Positions 12,630-22,383 of a stretch of 49,484 bases of DNA are shown here, in pieces. The DNA is from an uncultured Prevotellaceae bacterium (GTDB lineage: Bacteria; Bacteroidota; Bacteroidia; Bacteroidales; Bacteroidaceae), in NCBI GenBank assembly GCA_947303855.1, contig CAMYZO010000012.1, forward strand, positions 1 to 49,484, in the 5' to 3' direction. Below the pieces are notes generated by a model, which saw nothing but the letters and a program-made list of their open reading frames with translations, searched no databases and was not told the DNA's origin. Position numbers and translations under genes: made by a program. How positions within the stretch are numbered: position 1 is the first letter of the stretch; each line of letters begins with the position of its first letter.

Positions 12630-15182
12630 CCTCATGACGCCGCTCTTTTTAACAAAATTCTGGTCGATGTCAGTGTAAGTGGGATACCTGAACAAGAAGC
12701 CGCGCATGGGGCGCACAGGATAGAAATTGGTGCGCCACTGCGATGAGTAAGTCTTGTCGTTGATGAGCGTCAGGCTGTAGTCGGGCTGTAGCATGAGCAG
12801 GCAGGCACCGCTCTCCTTGCCGCCGTTTCTCGAACAGATGGCATTGACCTGTCCCTTATACCGCAACTGGCGTCTTCTGTCGGAGAAGCGTTTGTTCTGA
12901 TCGAGGATGTCGATGAAGCCGTAGTAGCCGTTGAATTGGGCATCCCATCCTGACACTTGATCCTTGAACAGGGCCTTGGTGTTGAAGCCGATGAACTGAT
13001 GGAGGTCGTTCACATCGGCTGACGTGGGCAGGAACCACTTCATGTTGTTGCTGCCCTCATAGTGCTGGTTGGGGTCATAGCCCCAGACCCAGGAGTTGTA
13101 GTCTTTAAACTGTTTATTGTTCGACGTGAGCGTGAACTGGACGTAGCAGAAGCCGTCCTCCATCTGGTCGGTGCCGGCATAGTTCTCGTCTTCGGCAAAG
13201 AGCATGCGGTGGTCAATGTCGTGGCGGGTCCAGAACTTTGAGCCAACCTTCACGATGGGGTGGGCGTGCTTGATGGAGCCGCCGTCGTCGTCGGTATAGA
13301 GCGGCAGGAAGTCCTCCATGATAACGGGTGACTTGCCGGTGCGCCCTTTCTCGTTCGTGGGGCTCTTCAGCTGCAGGTTACCGTTGACATACCAGAACCG
13401 GTTGATGATGCGTCCCGGAGGCAGCGAGTCGATGGGGTTCAGGTAGCAGTCGCCATTAGAGAAGCCCACGTAGGCCGGCTGGTGGATGCCGTCGCCCAGG
13501 AACAGGCCCTGGTTCATGCGGATATTACACAGGTAGATGGGGTAGACGATGGTGACGCGCTCGTCGGTGCGGATATTGGGCACATACTCTGAGCAGACCT
13601 GCAGTACAGGCTCATTCTCAAAATACAGCAGGCGGCAGAGCGAGCCGATGCGTGGCTGGAGGGAGGTATTGAAGTTGAACAACTGGGCGTAGTTGACAGG
13701 CCGCCGTTGCTCTGTGTTGATTTCGTAGATGTCGGTGCTCAGGAAGCTGGCGGGCAGTTTGCAGTCGCTGCGGCTGGCCATCTTCAGCGTCACGTCTAAG
13801 AAGTCCTGGCGAAGGTCGTCGTCCACCAGGTCCCAGACGGGCATCAGTTCAAAGTGGATGACGTCGAGGCAGGGGTCGTTCTCAGGGTTCGACGAGTAGT
13901 TGATGGTAGCGAGCCAGTCGGTGAGGTGGGTGGGGTCGAGCTGTCCCGTCGGCGAGAGCTTGCCGATGTCGTTGTGCAGTGTACGGCGTGAGGCGTCGCT
14001 GCCGCCTTTCACGACGATGGCTCCCGTGGCCGACTTGCTCGATGTGGGTACGCGGTTCTTCTCGGTGCGGTCGTTGTCGGCGATGCGCCCCAGGGTGTAG
14101 TCAATCTCCTGGCGCATCTCCTCCTCGCTGTTGAACGAGGCTTCTTTGCTCATGCAGAAGGTGTAGTCGATGCGTCCGCCGAGGTCAACCTGCAGGACGA
14201 CGTGCGTGCCGAAGTCGACGAGCAGCTGTTCTATCAGGTCCTTGCGCTGCTGGCCCGTGGCCTGGCGGACAGGCCTGAGCCGGTTCTTGAAGGGTTCTGA
14301 AAGGCCTAAGATGCCCTTGCGCTGCTGGTCGATGATGGCGCCGCGGTCGATGACGCGTGAATAGACGGCCTTCTCTAAGGAGCCGTGGCCGTAGTTCTGC
14401 TGGTCGAGCTTGCCTTTTCCTTCGTCGATATTCTTGACGGCCGTCTTGCAGTCTTCCGTGCAGCCTTCTATCGTATTTTCTTCATCGCCGGTCTGCTGCT
14501 CGGTGAGGTCGCGCCCGAAGGCGCGGACGGTGTTGCTGGACACATAGCGCACGTCGATACGGGCCATGTGGCTGTCGTGGATGATTTCATAGCGGTCTGC
14601 GGCACTGTTCTGGCGAAGCAGGCTTTGGTCGAGGATAGGGGCCTTGCAGCGCACTGACATGGGCGACTCCAAGGCTTTGTAGATGTCGTAGCCGTAGCCC
14701 ACGTAGAGCTGGCTGCGGGCGTCGTCGCCGTTGCTGTCGGCGTCCGACTGCGAGTATTGTGTCACCCGCAGCGTACCGCTGACGGTGGGGTCGGCGGCAT
14801 CGGTGAAGCGTAGCAGGGCGGTGCGCCGCTGCCCCGTGTCGTTAAGGGTGGTCTTCAGGGCGACGATGCTGTCGGCGGCCAGTGTGTCGCTGGCCACCGT
14901 CAGCCATGTATCGTCGGTGGCGACGGAAGAATCGTCAACCACACTGACAAGGATGGGATTGCTGCCGCTGCGTCCGGCTATGCTCACGGTGATGCTCTCG
15001 AAGCCGGCACGCCAGTAGAGCATCGGTTCGTCGTCGTCGCCGTCATCGGCCGACACCACCGTCACCGTCCACGGTCCCGTGGGTACTACGGGTGTGGGCT
15101 GTTCCGTGTCGTCATCATGACAGGCCGTGAGCATGGCCATGGCGGCCAGGGCTGTCAGCCCCATCTTTATCAGTAGTTTCAT
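12627..15182 (-). CDS. MACPF-domain lipoprotein with N-terminal Ig-like/BACON-type region
   Basis: The 851-residue protein has a lipobox ending LTACHDDDTEQ. Residues about 40-145 form a beta-rich region (WLTVASDTLAADS, RRTALLRFTDAADP, GTLRVTQYSQ), as in BACON modules. The MACPF signature LLVDFGTHVVLQVDLGG lies near 318-334, and a second-shell domain (VTIVYPIYLCNIR, FWYVNGNLQLKSP) matches the smaller MACPF paralog at 8.7-10.4 kb. A further 200-residue C-terminal part has MKWFLPTSADVNDLHQFIGF, a possible FGE-like fold. Pore formation is inferred from the family. The last codon and stop run into a heptamer array. Confidence 0.85.
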   Translation of the reverse strand: MKLLIKMGLTALAAMAMLTACHDDDTEQPTPVVPTGPWTVTVVSADDGDDDEPMLYWRAGFESITVSIAGRSGSNPILVSVVDDSSVATDDTWLTVASDTLAADSIVALKTTLNDTGQRRTALLRFTDAADPTVSGTLRVTQYSQSDADSNGDDARSQLYVGYGYDIYKALESPMSVRCKAPILDQSLLRQNSAADRYEIIHDSHMARIDVRYVSSNTVRAFGRDLTEQQTGDEENTIEGCTEDCKTAVKNIDEGKGKLDQQNYGHGSLEKAVYSRVIDRGAIIDQQRKGILGLSEPFKNRLRPVRQATGQQRKDLIEQLLVDFGTHVVLQVDLGGRIDYTFCMSKEASFNSEEEMRQEIDYTLGRIADNDRTEKNRVPTSSKSATGAIVVKGGSDASRRTLHNDIGKLSPTGQLDPTHLTDWLATINYSSNPENDPCLDVIHFELMPVWDLVDDDLRQDFLDVTLKMASRSDCKLPASFLSTDIYEINTEQRRPVNYAQLFNFNTSLQPRIGSLCRLLYFENEPVLQVCSEYVPNIRTDERVTIVYPIYLCNIRMNQGLFLGDGIHQPAYVGFSNGDCYLNPIDSLPPGRIINRFWYVNGNLQLKSPTNEKGRTGKSPVIMEDFLPLYTDDDGGSIKHAHPIVKVGSKFWTRHDIDHRMLFAEDENYAGTDQMEDGFCYVQFTLTSNNKQFKDYNSWVWGYDPNQHYEGSNNMKWFLPTSADVNDLHQFIGFNTKALFKDQVSGWDAQFNGYYGFIDILDQNKRFSDRRRQLRYKGQVNAICSRNGGKESGACLLMLQPDYSLTLINDKTYSSQWRTNFYPVRPMRGFLFRYPTYTDIDQNFVKKSGVMR

Positions 15183-15206
15183 TTGTTTACAGAGTGTGCG
15201 AGATGA

Positions 15207-17003
15207 TTAGAAATTGCCGTATTTCTTCCAGAAGGGGGAATTGACGTTCAGCAGGTCGTCGGCTCCTGGCTTGACACCGCCTGTGACGATTTTCTCCCAT
15301 GCTTCGATACCGCGATTCTTATACTTCTTCATGAAGTACTCCTTCACATAGCTGTGAATGTCAGGCTCGTTGAAGATCTGCCAGATGGGCTGGATGATAA
15401 ACGTGATGGGCGATGCCTTGCTCTGTTCCTTCACGGGTACGTCTCCCTCAGGGCTTTCCATGCTGCCAATCCAGTCAAGCAGTACACCCTGCCATTTGGT
15501 CATGTCGTTGGGTCTTCCACTGGCGAGGATACTAAACAATTTAGCTGACGTATCTCTGGCATTGCCGCCATAGATGTGGAAATCGGGGCGAATCTTGTGC
15601 CAGGCGTTGTAGCCGTCTTCTGTGTATGAGAAGTCGCCTTTGAGGGTGATGGCACCACCTAAGGCATCGAGTTCGATTCCACCACCGAATGTGGTCTGAC
15701 CTTCCTGTGACATGGAGTCAACACGGGCATGGACAACCATCAGGCCGCCGAAATTGCCGCCGTCAATATAGAAGGGGCCAAACTGAGAGTCCAGGAGGCT
15801 CAGTGCGTTGTCCGCTGCCTGGGTGTCTATTGGCTTATTGCGCAGATTCTTGCGTGTGATGGCATTATAAAGCTCGTTGTAACGGTTGCAGAATCCCGAG
15901 GAGAAGATGCCGGCATGGTCGAAATTGACGGGGACGGCATCGTACATGTTATCTATTTCCAAGGCCTGGTCTTCTGTCAGACCGTCCTCGTCAAGGTCAG
16001 ACTCCGTCAGGTTGCCTTTCTTGATGGCACGCTGGTTATTCTTGATGTACCTGTTTTTGACTTTTTCGATTTTTTCTTCTAGTATATCCTGCTCATCGTC
16101 GTCGACCTGACGGTTTCTGGCGGCGTAGGCGGTCAGTTCTGCCGGCGAGAGATAGACGTTGTACATGGGAGCCTGGCGCACAATGGTGTAGTCAATGTGT
16201 GTCTTGGCCTCCTTCTTGTCTGATTCGTAGTTGCCCTTGCCTTTGAACGCGATAACACCGAACTCCACGCCGAGTTCAACCGACACGGTGATGGTCTTGC
16301 TCTGCACAACGCTGGAGTCCATGAGCGCGGCCTTCAGGTTGTCCAGTTCGATGGGGGCCTCGACGTAGGCCGAGGGCTGGAGCTTACCTTGGGCCTGCAG
16401 CTTCGTGATCTGTGTCAAGTTGAAGATGTTGTTGACGCCATGCACCATCGTGGGGTCGAACTCGCGGGTTTCGTCTGTCTTGTTCTTCATGTTGAGCAGG
16501 TAGTCATAGTCGATACCCGTGCCCATGCCAAGGTCGGAGAAGGCCTGTCCGCTGCCGTTGCTGGCATCCTCACCCTTGTAGGTGGTATTCTGATAGACGG
16601 TGATGGTGGTGTACTTCTCACCGCCGTTGCCTACCACCAGATAGCAGGTACGGCCTGCCTTGGTCAGGTTCGCGTCGATGGCGAGCTGCAGGGTCTGGTT
16701 GCCCTCGTAGCTCACCTTCCAGTCCAGGATGTTACACCATTCGGGGTCTTCCTTACTTTTTTTGCCTGTTCTGAGCGTGGCCGTCCAGGTGCCGTTGGCC
16801 TTGACGGGCACATCGATGACGGCGCTCTGGATGTCGGTCTCGATGCCATGAGCCAGCTGGTTGCTGTCGAAGGTCAGCGTGGCATACGACTCTTCGCTGC
16901 TGACGTTGTTGTCGTTGTTGTCGTCATCCTTACAGGAGGTGACGCCGAGGCTCAGGCCGCCTACCAGCGCGGCCATGAGCAGGAAATGGAAACTCTTTTT
17001 CAT
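15207..17003 (-). CDS. BACON-plus-MACPF-like lipoprotein with altered signature
   Basis: The 598-residue lipoprotein starts MKKSFHFLLMAALVGGLSLG with Cys followed by KDDDNND. Residues about 40-140 look like a BACON domain (VPVKANGTWTATL, WCNILDWKVSYEGNQTLQL, RTCYLVVGNGGEKYTTITV). The later part has a MACPF-like core: ITVSVELGVEFGVIAFKGKG as an amphipathic transmembrane-hairpin candidate and DSQFGPFYIDGGNFGGLMV near 403-421, where GTH is replaced by GPF. PITFIIQPIWQIF near the end resembles the MACPF segment preceding IWxL. It lies 24 bp from the next MACPF gene and shares its signal peptide with the FEPTIG family. The call is good for the class, weaker for pore activity. Confidence 0.75.
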   Translation of the reverse strand: MKKSFHFLLMAALVGGLSLGVTSCKDDDNNDNNVSSEESYATLTFDSNQLAHGIETDIQSAVIDVPVKANGTWTATLRTGKKSKEDPEWCNILDWKVSYEGNQTLQLAIDANLTKAGRTCYLVVGNGGEKYTTITVYQNTTYKGEDASNGSGQAFSDLGMGTGIDYDYLLNMKNKTDETREFDPTMVHGVNNIFNLTQITKLQAQGKLQPSAYVEAPIELDNLKAALMDSSVVQSKTITVSVELGVEFGVIAFKGKGNYESDKKEAKTHIDYTIVRQAPMYNVYLSPAELTAYAARNRQVDDDEQDILEEKIEKVKNRYIKNNQRAIKKGNLTESDLDEDGLTEDQALEIDNMYDAVPVNFDHAGIFSSGFCNRYNELYNAITRKNLRNKPIDTQAADNALSLLDSQFGPFYIDGGNFGGLMVVHARVDSMSQEGQTTFGGGIELDALGGAITLKGDFSYTEDGYNAWHKIRPDFHIYGGNARDTSAKLFSILASGRPNDMTKWQGVLLDWIGSMESPEGDVPVKEQSKASPITFIIQPIWQIFNEPDIHSYVKEYFMKKYKNRGIEAWEKIVTGGVKPGADDLLNVNSPFWKKYGNF

Positions 17004-17038
17004 AGTTTATTGATGTTAATATATTACTGTTTACATAC

Positions 17039-19591
17039 TTATTTATACGACTGCTGCCACGTCTTAAACGGGTCGGGCCATTCGATGGACTTGCCGTCGA
17101 GCCAGAGGGTCTTGAAATCTTTGCTCATAGTAGTGATCCAGACAGAAGTATAGGTGTCGTATAATATATCCCAGAAGTCAACGTCTCCAGGGGCTATCCA
17201 GTTGTCGCGGACTTTCAGCGGGGTCAGCGTGTGGCCATCGACGGTTCTGGTGGCATACTCTGTGTCGCCGCGGTCGTAGACGGCCGTCATGCGGAACATC
17301 AGCACTGGCTCGTTCCACATGTCGCGGGGGAAGTCGCGGGTCTTCCACTTAGCCATGTCGTAGTAGTAGTTGGTCACGTCGTTGGCCTTCTTGTCTACGT
17401 CTTTCACGGTGCGCGGCTGCCTGTCGGTACCGTTTTCACCATCTACCCATCCGTCCCAACCGAAGAGGGGCTGGCGGGCGTAGCTGTCTTCGCCGTAGAG
17501 GCTAATCATGTCGGCCAAGGCGATGTCCTGCAGGTAGATGGGAGCTGTCTTGTCATAGAGAGTATCGGCATAGAGCTGGGTGGTGGCATCGGGCTTCTTT
17601 ACATAGTGCTCCCAGAAGTAATACAGCTGGTCGCTCTTGTTATTCTGGCTGTTGCAGACAACGCGCAGCAGACGCTGCTTGCCGCTGGAGTCGGTGGGGG
17701 CGCGGTAGGCAATACTGGTCAGCCAGCTGGGTTGGCGCTTCCAATAGAACTCTTCCTGGGCACGAACAATCTGATAGAGCATGCGGGCATCGAAGTTACA
17801 TGTCTCCACCTGAGCCTGCACGGTCTTGCCTAATTCTGTAGCCTTCTGTTCGTTCCACGGCTCCACCTTTAATTTTTTGTTTAGTGTGTACTGATGATAC
17901 GACATCAGGAGAGGCGCTGCACGCATGACCTGGTCGCGTGTGGGCAGGTTGGTAATCTGGCGCTTGTCAGCACTGGGGGTCAGGCCATCCAGGGAAATCA
18001 ACTCAGTGAAACAGGCGCTGTCGCCCAAATTTATGTCATTATTATAGGCTTTATGCGATCCTGCCAGGAGAAGCACCATCCACTTATGGCCGTTCTCGTC
18101 CTGGTAGATGTCGCCGAAGCGGTAGTGGGGCTCACCACGGTAGTGCTTCCACTTCTGGTTGTATGTCTCGTTCACCACTCTGCCCGTCGGCCGGTCGAGC
18201 ACTTCGGGGTCCTGGTTCAGGTCGGTGATGCCGTAGCGGTCGTTGTAGCGATAGACGTCTGTTGTGCCGGCAATATTCAGGTAGGGGTTCTCTTTGCCTG
18301 TGCTTGAAAGATCGGCACCCGTGGCGAAGCGGATGATGTAGTGGTTGGCAGCTTTTCCGAAGAAATCGGTGTTGGTCAGGAAGGGGCGACCTGAGGTGTA
18401 GTCCTTTTTGACATTCAGTTTGATTTTCGACCTGATGACCTCGGCCTTCACACTTTGATAGTCGTTGCCCACCAGCAGGTGCATGTTGCTCTGCTTGTTC
18501 ACGCCGTTTTTGAAGCAGTAGCGGTAGAGGGTGGGACTGTTGGTGCCAAAAACCGGGTTGGTGTTCCAGGTTTTGCCGTTGGTAAGCAGGTTCAGACCAT
18601 CGTCGCTTTTAAGCATGGACTTAAAATCTTGAAGCGTGCTGCCGAACAGCTCATTGAACAAGGGCCTGCGGGCCCACCAGGCGTCCTGCACACGCTGCCA
18701 GAAATACTGGTTGTGGTATTTCAGCCTGGTCTTGTCGAAGTCGTTGAACATGGGCACGCCCCGGTTAAAAATGCTTGTATAGGGATTGTCGATGATGTTC
18801 TGCTGCCACTCCCCGGGGAAGCAGATGGCGAAGAGCATCTCGGCGAAGTTCTGGGCATGCTCCTTGCTTTTACCAATGCCGGTGGGCAGGGCGTAGTCGA
18901 TGCCGTTGCTGCCGGTATAGGTCCAGATGTTCTTGTCAGGCAGCGGGCTGACGGTGACCCAGTGGGAGGTTTCCTTGCCTTCGGGGCCGAAGGCAGGGCG
19001 CACACAGATCCAGTACTCGATGTTGCCGTCTTCGTTTTTCTTCAGGATGACGTCGCCGAAGCGGTAGTAGGCCGTGCCCACGAACTTGTCGTTGTCGCCA
19101 CTCTGCTCGGGCGAGCGGTAGACAATCTTCTGCAGGTGGGGCATCTGCTTGATGCTGACATCCACCGTGGCCCACGACTTGCCGTCGGTGCTCTTGGTGT
19201 AGGTGAGCGTGCCCACGCGGTCGTCGCTCCAGGTGTAGGTCTGCGTGTTCTCGTCGATGTTCTCGTCTATGAGGTCGCTGAAGCGCAGGACGGCAGTCGC
19301 CATGTCGTTGGTGTTGATGATGCGGGTGCCGGCGTCGGCGTCATCGGTAATGCCGATGGTCGGTTCATAGGTGCCCGTGAGGTAGTCGGCGGGGGCGTTG
19401 CTGAGGTTGGCCAGGTTGTCCAGCACGTTGAAGGCGGTGTTTTCCTTCTTCTCCTGCTCCTCGGCCTGCTGCTCCTGCTCGGACTCGTTCTGTTCGCTGT
19501 TCTTGTCGTCGTCCTTACAGGAGGTGACACTGAGGCTCAGACCGCCCAGCAGTACTGCCAAAAGCCAGATGTTGAAAGATGTCTTTTTCAT
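17039..19591 (-). CDS. Large surface lipoprotein, FEPTIG family
   Basis: The 850-residue lipoprotein has MKKTSFNIWLLAVLLGGLSL and Cys-KDDDKNSEQNESEQEQQAEE, a very acidic tether. The family N-module follows: TYEPTIGITDD, VGTLTYTKSTDGKSWATVDV, MPHLQKIVYRSPEQ, YYRFGDVI, YWICVRPAFGPEGK. A second copy of the GD-x-W pattern appears as YRFGDIYQDENGHKWMVLL. Aromatic helices such as YFWQRVQDAWWARRPLFNELFG fill the middle. No catalytic motif is seen. It is the first gene after the 19630 promoter, followed downstream by three MACPF genes and the rest of the leftward series. Function unknown. Confidence 0.8.
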   Translation of the reverse strand: MKKTSFNIWLLAVLLGGLSLSVTSCKDDDKNSEQNESEQEQQAEEQEKKENTAFNVLDNLANLSNAPADYLTGTYEPTIGITDDADAGTRIINTNDMATAVLRFSDLIDENIDENTQTYTWSDDRVGTLTYTKSTDGKSWATVDVSIKQMPHLQKIVYRSPEQSGDNDKFVGTAYYRFGDVILKKNEDGNIEYWICVRPAFGPEGKETSHWVTVSPLPDKNIWTYTGSNGIDYALPTGIGKSKEHAQNFAEMLFAICFPGEWQQNIIDNPYTSIFNRGVPMFNDFDKTRLKYHNQYFWQRVQDAWWARRPLFNELFGSTLQDFKSMLKSDDGLNLLTNGKTWNTNPVFGTNSPTLYRYCFKNGVNKQSNMHLLVGNDYQSVKAEVIRSKIKLNVKKDYTSGRPFLTNTDFFGKAANHYIIRFATGADLSSTGKENPYLNIAGTTDVYRYNDRYGITDLNQDPEVLDRPTGRVVNETYNQKWKHYRGEPHYRFGDIYQDENGHKWMVLLLAGSHKAYNNDINLGDSACFTELISLDGLTPSADKRQITNLPTRDQVMRAAPLLMSYHQYTLNKKLKVEPWNEQKATELGKTVQAQVETCNFDARMLYQIVRAQEEFYWKRQPSWLTSIAYRAPTDSSGKQRLLRVVCNSQNNKSDQLYYFWEHYVKKPDATTQLYADTLYDKTAPIYLQDIALADMISLYGEDSYARQPLFGWDGWVDGENGTDRQPRTVKDVDKKANDVTNYYYDMAKWKTRDFPRDMWNEPVLMFRMTAVYDRGDTEYATRTVDGHTLTPLKVRDNWIAPGDVDFWDILYDTYTSVWITTMSKDFKTLWLDGKSIEWPDPFKTWQQSYK

Positions 19592-19624
19592 TTTGTTGTT
19601 AGCATTTGGATGTTATTTCGCTGG

Positions 19625-19632
19625 CAAAGTTA
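19625..19632 (-). promoter_or_regulatory. -7 box TAACTTTG for the 19591-to-4536 gene series
   Basis: TAACTTTG on the minus strand lies 34 bp upstream of the lipoprotein start. The flanks (GGCAAA-TTA-CT and a following T-rich block) match the promoter at 27026-27033, suggesting a duplicated promoter. No clear TTTG -33 box is visible. Confidence 0.75.
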
Positions 19633-19678
19633 ACTAATTTTTTTTAAACAGCCTTCTCTCTGATATGTTAAAATCATG

Positions 19679-19718
19679 TTTTTGCATATTTTGCAACCAT
19701 TTTTGCAGATTTTGAAAG
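19679..19718 (-). promoter_or_regulatory. Phased A-tract block upstream of promoter, copy 1
   Basis: Four T-tracts begin at 19679, 19689, 19700 and 19710, one helical turn apart, in TTTTGCATATTTTGC-type context. The sequence 19680-19718 matches 27081-27119 at 35 of 39 positions and starts 48 bp from the last base of the -7 box, exactly as in copy 2. It is a candidate bent-DNA UP-type element or regulator site. Confidence 0.7.
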
Positions 19719-19749
19719 CAAAAGTACACAGCGGGTCGGTTCCGCTGTG

Positions 19750-19849
19750 CACTCAATTCATAATTCACAATTTTCAATTCATAATTCACAATTTTCAATT
19801 TACGATTCACAATTTTCGATTTACGATTCTCAATTTTCAATTTTCAATC
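19750..19849. repeat. Heptamer array (TTCATAA, TTCACAA, TTTTCAA, TTTACGA units)
   Basis: About 14 seven-base units with mixed consensus lie just beyond the stop (tca 19853-19855) of the next gene and end before the A-tract block. They occupy the 3' side of this 261-bp gap. Confidence 0.9.
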
Positions 19850-19852
19850 CTA

Positions 19853-22297
19853 TCACGGTTTGTTGGTGAACTTGAAGTCGTAGCGGCTGCCGTTCAGGGT
19901 GATGTTGCCGGCCTGGAGATAATCACCGTATGTCAGATAGATATTTTCGGGATTCTCCACGTCTTCGACTGTCTTTTGATGATACTCGCTCAAAGCGTCG
20001 CGAACCAGGCTCACGGGCTCGAAGGCCGTTCCGTCCTCAAAGGCCTGCGAAGGCTTGCCGGTGTCTTTCACACGCTTCACGGCGATGAGGTAGAGCGGCT
20101 CGTTATACATGTTGGTAGGCATCTCATGATTGTAGATGGTAAAGCCATAAGTGTAAGAATTCCACAGCACACCGCCTCTTAACTCGTCGGCTGTTTCCGG
20201 TTTACGCTTGCCACTGCTGGGCACTTGCTTGCCCGTCTCGGGGTTGTGCCATGGCAAGTAGACCCACTTGTCTTCGGCATATGCAGTGATCTTTTCTTTA
20301 CGGTCCAGGTCGTAAAGCAGCATCGGGCATTCTGGATCGGCCGTGTAACAGTTCCAGAAGCTCCACGCGAAGTCGCGGACGCCCTTGTTCTCCACGGTGT
20401 TGTCGACAATCAGGCGCAGCACGCAGTAATCTTTTTGTTGTTTGTCGTAATAGATGACGCTGGAGAACAGGTTGGAGATGGATTGCTCGCCATGAGCACT
20501 GGTCTTATGCAGTGTGTCGCGCATGGCAATCAAATCCAGGATCTTTACTTTGGCATGTTCCTCGATGTGGGCCAGGCGTTTCTGTGCGAAAGTATTCGGT
20601 TCATTAATGGTTCTAAGGGCATTCTGGTACAGGTAACTGATGTGGTAGAGCATCTGGGCCGCCAGGTCCTTGTCAGGAAGGTTTTCCGCATCATCACCCA
20701 TGGCATTCATGTCAAAGGAAACGAAGTAGGCATAGTTGGCCTGGTCGCTGCTCTTTTCTGAGCCGAAAGAGGATACCTGAACGCAAATCCATCTGTTCTT
20801 TGATGCGTCCTTCACCACATCACCCAGATTGTAGAAACCACGGTTTTCGTATGGGGCGAAACTGGACAGCTCATTCTCCTCTTCCACGGGTGATCCCGCC
20901 CCCACAATTTTATGGTAGGCCTGGTTGTAGCGGTATATCTCGGCCGTGTTATTCAGCGTGGCGTAGACGCTGGGATGCGACCAGGTTCCGGCAATCTGCG
21001 AACTGGTCTTCTGGCGCACAATCCAGTAGCCTTCGGTGTCGCTGAACTGCTTGGCGGGGGCATAACCGGCCTTGCCGGAGCTGGCACAGTCGGGATTCTG
21101 ATCTGGGTCGCTGCAGTAGCGGTGCAGGTCGAAGCCCGCACCCTTCTCCTTCATCTCAAGGTTCTTCTTCTTGTCTTCAGCGTACGTGGTAACGTATGTC
21201 GTAGCATAACTCTCGGTACCCATCACCGTGGCGCATCCGAGGTTGGAGCTGCCCAGATGGATCTTCGGGGTGAAATGGTAGCCCTCATAGTAGAAGTTGA
21301 TTTTATCAAACTTCTTCATCTCCTTATAGGAGCGGTTGAACAGCTTTTCCCAGATTTTGTTTTCTGTCCACTTCGCAGCCACGTGTTCGCAGAACTTCCT
21401 GCCGTTGTATTTGTAGTCGTAGCCCCCCAAGCCGATGCCGTTGTCGCCTACGGTATTGTAGTAGTCAATAGGATACAGCAGCGCCCAGACGAGGTTGGCC
21501 AGGTTGTGGGTCATTTCCTTGGTAGAATTCAGCTGGGTGGGCAGCAAGATGGTATTGCCATTGTATTTCCCGTCGTAGTCGCGACAAATGTTGATTTCGG
21601 GGATGGCAGGCACCTGACCTTTCGTACTTTTGCCGTTGGTGGGGTCGCGGTTGAGGATGTTGATCCAGTAGCCCTGCTGCTGGGCGGCACTACCCGTACC
21701 GAAAGCGGGCTTCACGCACACCCAGTAGTAGCCCTCGGCATCCTCGATGACGTCGCCGAAGCGGTAGTAGGCCGTGCCTTTAAAGCTGCCGCCGTTGTCG
21801 CCCACCTGCTCTGCGGTGCAGTACACGATCTTCGTCAGGTGGGGGATGAGCTTGGTGTTCACGTCGACGGTGGCCAGGTTGCTGGCACCCTCAGCCGAGG
21901 GTGTCCAGGTGATGGTGCCCACGCCGTCGATGGTCTGGCTCTGCGTGGCCGACAGTTGGTCGATGCTCAAGCCCGAGATGCTGGCGAAGTTCATCTTGGC
22001 ATAGTCGATGTCGGCCACCACCACGATGCGCGTGTTGGCCTGACTTGTCGACTCCACGCCGATGGTAGGCTCGTAGGTCTTCGAGGCCCAGTCGTCGGTG
22101 AACTCACCGATGTCGGTCATGTTGGTCAGCCAGTTATAGGCAGCCATGGCCTCGTCGGTTTCGGTGGCGCCCACCTCCTGTCCGCTGCCGTTTCCGCCGT
22201 TACCGCCATTATCGTCGTCCTTACACGAGGTGACGCCGAGGCTCAGGCCGCACACCAGGGCGGCCATGAGCCAAAGGTTGAAAGAATTCTTTTTCAT
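19853..22297 (-). CDS. Large surface lipoprotein, FEPTIG family
   Basis: The 814-residue lipoprotein has MKKNSFNLWLMAALVCGLSL and Cys-KDDDNGGNGGNGSGQE, a Gly-Asn tether. The N-module is clear: TYEPTIGVEST, GVGTITWTPSAEGASNLATV, IPHLTKIVYCTAEQ, YYRFGDVIEDAEGYYWVCVK. A second module repeats the pattern at NRGFYNLGDVVKDASKNRW ICVQ. No enzymatic motif, transmembrane segment or DUF1566-like end is seen. It is the third gene of the unit beginning at the 27030 promoter. The 76-bp gap upstream is entirely heptamer repeat. Confidence 0.8.
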   Translation of the reverse strand: MKKNSFNLWLMAALVCGLSLGVTSCKDDDNGGNGGNGSGQEVGATETDEAMAAYNWLTNMTDIGEFTDDWASKTYEPTIGVESTSQANTRIVVVADIDYAKMNFASISGLSIDQLSATQSQTIDGVGTITWTPSAEGASNLATVDVNTKLIPHLTKIVYCTAEQVGDNGGSFKGTAYYRFGDVIEDAEGYYWVCVKPAFGTGSAAQQQGYWINILNRDPTNGKSTKGQVPAIPEINICRDYDGKYNGNTILLPTQLNSTKEMTHNLANLVWALLYPIDYYNTVGDNGIGLGGYDYKYNGRKFCEHVAAKWTENKIWEKLFNRSYKEMKKFDKINFYYEGYHFTPKIHLGSSNLGCATVMGTESYATTYVTTYAEDKKKNLEMKEKGAGFDLHRYCSDPDQNPDCASSGKAGYAPAKQFSDTEGYWIVRQKTSSQIAGTWSHPSVYATLNNTAEIYRYNQAYHKIVGAGSPVEEENELSSFAPYENRGFYNLGDVVKDASKNRWICVQVSSFGSEKSSDQANYAYFVSFDMNAMGDDAENLPDKDLAAQMLYHISYLYQNALRTINEPNTFAQKRLAHIEEHAKVKILDLIAMRDTLHKTSAHGEQSISNLFSSVIYYDKQQKDYCVLRLIVDNTVENKGVRDFAWSFWNCYTADPECPMLLYDLDRKEKITAYAEDKWVYLPWHNPETGKQVPSSGKRKPETADELRGGVLWNSYTYGFTIYNHEMPTNMYNEPLYLIAVKRVKDTGKPSQAFEDGTAFEPVSLVRDALSEYHQKTVEDVENPENIYLTYGDYLQAGNITLNGSRYDFKFTNKP

Positions 22298-22383
22298 TTA
22301 CGATTTACGATTTTCTATTTTCGATTTATTTTCAATTTTCAATTTTCAATTATCAATTTTCAATTTTCAATTTTCAATTTTCA
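22297..22383. repeat. Heptamer array entering the 3' end of a gene
   Basis: About 12 units (TTTACGA, TTTTCGA, then mainly TTTTCAA) run from the last base of the downstream start codon to beyond the upstream stop. The final codons Glu-Asn-stop of the upstream gene (22374-22382) are themselves repeat units. Confidence 0.9.

Noticed and set aside
12403..12678. Plus-strand frame with recurring NSQFTIH peptide
   Set aside because: The peptide is the translation of the TTCACAA heptamer array; three 7-bp units make a 21-bp period without stops. No start signal or other content.
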